DNA of 16,292 bases from Polaromonas sp. (lineage in GTDB: Bacteria > Pseudomonadota > Gammaproteobacteria > Burkholderiales > Burkholderiaceae_C), in contig JANYFF010000296.1 in assembly GCA_025362825.1 (NCBI GenBank), positions 1-16,292 on the forward strand, in the 5' to 3' direction. Below, one piece after another: positions 14,947 to 16,292 of this stretch. Position 1 is the first letter of the stretch; every line of letters begins with the position of its first letter. The notes below the pieces were generated by a model that saw only the letters and a list, made by a program, of their open reading frames with translations, had not been told where the DNA came from and did no database searches. A program made the translations under genes and the position numbers.

Positions 14947-15126
14947 TTATCTGACGGCAACGCGCACGGTCTGCGGGGTTGCCAGTATCCATTGTGTCCC
15001 CGACCCGAGCCAGGCCTGCAGAATGCTGACATCGGACATTGGTGCGTTGACCTCTGGGCGCGCAAGCACCTGGGCGGGTTCAATGTAGCGCTGGCCTGAG
15101 GTCAGCGTGCCCAAAGGCCACCGCTT
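14947..15126 (-). pseudogene. Probable decayed C-terminal tail of an unidentified gene
   Basis: On the - strand a frame is open for 59 codons between a TGA (15127-15129) and a TAA (14947-14949). Its translation looks like genuine protein: it runs GTLTSGQRYIEPAQVLARPE, then VNAPMSDVSILQAWLGSGTQ and WILATPQTVRVAVR, with GC-rich codon use like its neighbours. There is no start codon before an ATG at 15039, which would leave only 30 residues. Upstream of the TGA, the next frame reads SIVKAVAFG, so one frameshift would join SIVKAVAFG to GTLTSGQRYI; the gene may have been frameshifted and cut when the LysR gene came to lie beside it. I do not recognise the family. It could alternatively be a small real gene of 30 codons from 15039. 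Confidence 0.4.
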
Positions 15127-15140
15127 TCACGATGCTGATA

Positions 15141-16070
15141 TCAGTAAACGCCAAAGCGCCCCGTCCACTTGCGCTCATAGTCCATCTTTGCAAAGTGCTC
15201 GACCATGAAGTCAATGAAGGTGCGCACCTTGGCCGACAGGTGCTTGCGGCTTGGGTAGGCCAGGTTGATGGTCAGGCGCGGCAAGTCCCAGTCGTCAAGC
15301 ACCGGCACCAGGCGGCCCGCAACGATGTCTTCGTACACGATGTAAGACGGCTGCACCAGGATACCCAACCCGTCGAGGGCTGCGACGCGCAGGATCTGAC
15401 CGTCGTTGGCGTCCAGCAGGCCCTTCACATTGAGGGTGGTCGTTTTGCCGTCCCGGCTAAACCGCAATTCATTTGGGTTGTTGGCATGTGTGTAGATCAG
15501 CAGCTTGTGGCGCTGCAGGTCGTCCAGTGTCTTCGGGATGCCATGCTGCGCAAAATAACGTGGGGACGCGGCGAGGATGCGCCGTGTTTCGGCGAGCCGC
15601 CGTATGGTGATATTGGAATCCGGCTCGATCTCCCGGGTGCGTATGGCCACGTCGATGTTGTTGTCGATGATGTCCATGTAGCGGTTGGCAGATTCAACAT
15701 GAACCGTGACATTGGGATAGCGCTGGGTGTATTCGCGCAGCAGCGGTGCGACATGGTGCAGGGAGAACGACAGCGATGCAGAAATCCGCAACACACCCGT
15801 CGGGCTCAGTGACGTTGCATTGACGGCCGACTCGGCATCCTTGAGGTCAAACAATATGTTCTTGGCGCGGGTGAAAAACTCCTGCCCAGTGTCGGTCAGG
15901 TAGAGCCTGCGGGTGTTGCGCTCCACCAGCCGCGCGCCCAGGCGCTCTTCGAGCGCCGACAGATGTCTGCTGGCGGCTGCGTTGGACAAATCCAGCGCTT
16001 CGGCGGCGCGGCTCAGGCTGCCGGTTTCGGCAACCTGCACAAAGAGTTCGATTTCTGTCCAGCGGTCCAC
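15141..16070 (-). CDS. LysR-family transcriptional regulator
   Basis: 309 residues, standard length. The winged helix-turn-helix spans residues 1-62 (FVQVAETGSLSRAAEALDLS, then SRHLSALEERLGARLVERNTR), followed by a linker helix and a two-lobed effector-binding domain from about 90 (LRISASLSFSLHHVAPLLREY) to 295. It belongs to the CrgA/DmlR-like group common in Burkholderiales. It starts with GTG at 16070, with GGAGA 5 bases upstream. It is downstream of, and in the same direction as, the molybdenum hydroxylase large subunit ending at 16196, rather than divergent from a target gene as in many LysR systems. Its targets are likely the right-hand or left-hand catabolic genes, but no operator was identified. 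It is the only regulator in the window. Confidence 0.95.
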   Translation of the reverse strand: MDRWTEIELFVQVAETGSLSRAAEALDLSNAAASRHLSALEERLGARLVERNTRRLYLTDTGQEFFTRAKNILFDLKDAESAVNATSLSPTGVLRISASLSFSLHHVAPLLREYTQRYPNVTVHVESANRYMDIIDNNIDVAIRTREIEPDSNITIRRLAETRRILAASPRYFAQHGIPKTLDDLQRHKLLIYTHANNPNELRFSRDGKTTTLNVKGLLDANDGQILRVAALDGLGILVQPSYIVYEDIVAGRLVPVLDDWDLPRLTINLAYPSRKHLSAKVRTFIDFMVEHFAKMDYERKWTGRFGVY

Positions 16071-16075
16071 TTGGG

Positions 16076-16080
16076 TCTCC
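16076..16080 (-). promoter_or_regulatory. Shine-Dalgarno GGAGA for the LysR gene with GTG start
   Basis: GGAGA on the - strand ends 5 bases before the GTG at 16070-16068. It supports this non-ATG start, which gives the HTH domain its usual distance from the N-terminus. Confidence 0.65.
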
Positions 16081-16195
16081 AGCCACTTTTATGATGGGCC
16101 AGCTTCCCACTCAGGTGAGAGATGGCGTGAAAGGCTGATCATACAAAGCCGCGGACAGGACCGTCGCCATCCTCAAAAGTCTCTTCAAGGTCCAC

Positions 16196-16292
16196 TCAGG
16201 CCAAGGCCTGTTTGACACGCTCTGGCGTCAGCGGCAGGTCGCGCATGCGCCGCCCTGTGGCGTTGGCGCTTTCGTTGGCAAACGCCCCCACC
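16196..16292 (-). CDS. C-terminal end of a second molybdenum hydroxylase large subunit, truncated by window edge
   Basis: Too short to stand out as an open frame. On the - strand the last 31 codons before a TGA (16196-16198) read as AFANESANATGRRMRDLPLT, then PERVKQALA. This matches the C-terminal signature of xanthine dehydrogenase/aldehyde oxidase large subunits (AxANAxxxAxGxRxRDLPLTPxxV) and aligns with the end of the complete large subunit in this window (ANAIADAIGVRVRDMPLS, then ending ITKAAL). The catalytic Glu and cofactor domains lie outside the window. It runs toward the LysR gene with a 125-base gap, so the two may be co-transcribed. A separate promoter in the gap is possible but not convincing. 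Confidence 0.8.
   Translation of the reverse strand, partial: VGAFANESANATGRRMRDLPLTPERVKQALA

Noticed and set aside
15132..15812. 226-codon + strand frame antisense to the LysR gene
   Set aside because: Shadow of the LysR gene: low-complexity His/Val/Arg-rich translation with no domain.

Overview
The window looks like a piece of a GC-rich betaproteobacterial chromosome, most likely Burkholderiales and perhaps Comamonadaceae (Polaromonas, Rhodoferax or Variovorax type). This rests on the families present, the dense co-directional layout, codon use rich in G and C, and an intergenic hairpin element at about 13890-13960 that resembles a short dispersed repeat I recall from Comamonadaceae genomes. 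No rRNA, tRNA, CRISPR array, phage or insertion sequence gene was seen.

Left block (2-8395, all + strand, gaps from a 4-base overlap to 65 bases): a catabolic operon cut off at its 5' end. In order it encodes the end of a [2Fe-2S] small subunit and the complete large subunit of a two-subunit molybdenum hydroxylase; a periplasmic-binding-protein-fold protein with no signal peptide; a carboxymuconolactone-decarboxylase/AhpD-family protein; a beta-hydroxyacid-dehydrogenase-family protein; a maleylacetate reductase; a Tat/lipoprotein-type metal-dependent amidohydrolase of the ACMSD/resorcylate decarboxylase superfamily; and a secreted alpha/beta hydrolase of the FrsA / 2,6-dihydroxypseudooxynicotine hydrolase type. 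Maleylacetate reductase is the firmest metabolic anchor: it feeds ring-cleavage product into 3-oxoadipate. The block therefore probably hydroxylates and degrades an aromatic or N-heteroaromatic compound. No ring-cleavage dioxygenase or monooxygenase lies in the window, so the substrate cannot be named.

Middle (8396-13997): a - strand, signal-less family-3 solute-binding-protein-like gene converges on the catabolic operon. It is divergent from a two-gene RND efflux pair (lipoprotein adaptor and inner-membrane pump, 4-base overlap) that has no outer-membrane channel gene beside it. A good sigma70-like promoter for the - strand gene lies in the 355-base divergent region. The RND pair ends in a hairpin-rich 146-base intergenic region.

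Right block (14020-16292, all - strand): a second beta-hydroxyacid-dehydrogenase-family gene, a 59-codon open stretch that looks like the decayed tail of an unidentified gene, a LysR-type regulator, and, at the right edge, the last 31 codons of a second molybdenum hydroxylase large subunit. The window is thus flanked on both sides by molybdenum hydroxylase genes pointing inward. The LysR protein is the only regulator seen and is a candidate controller of one or both catabolic sets (inference).
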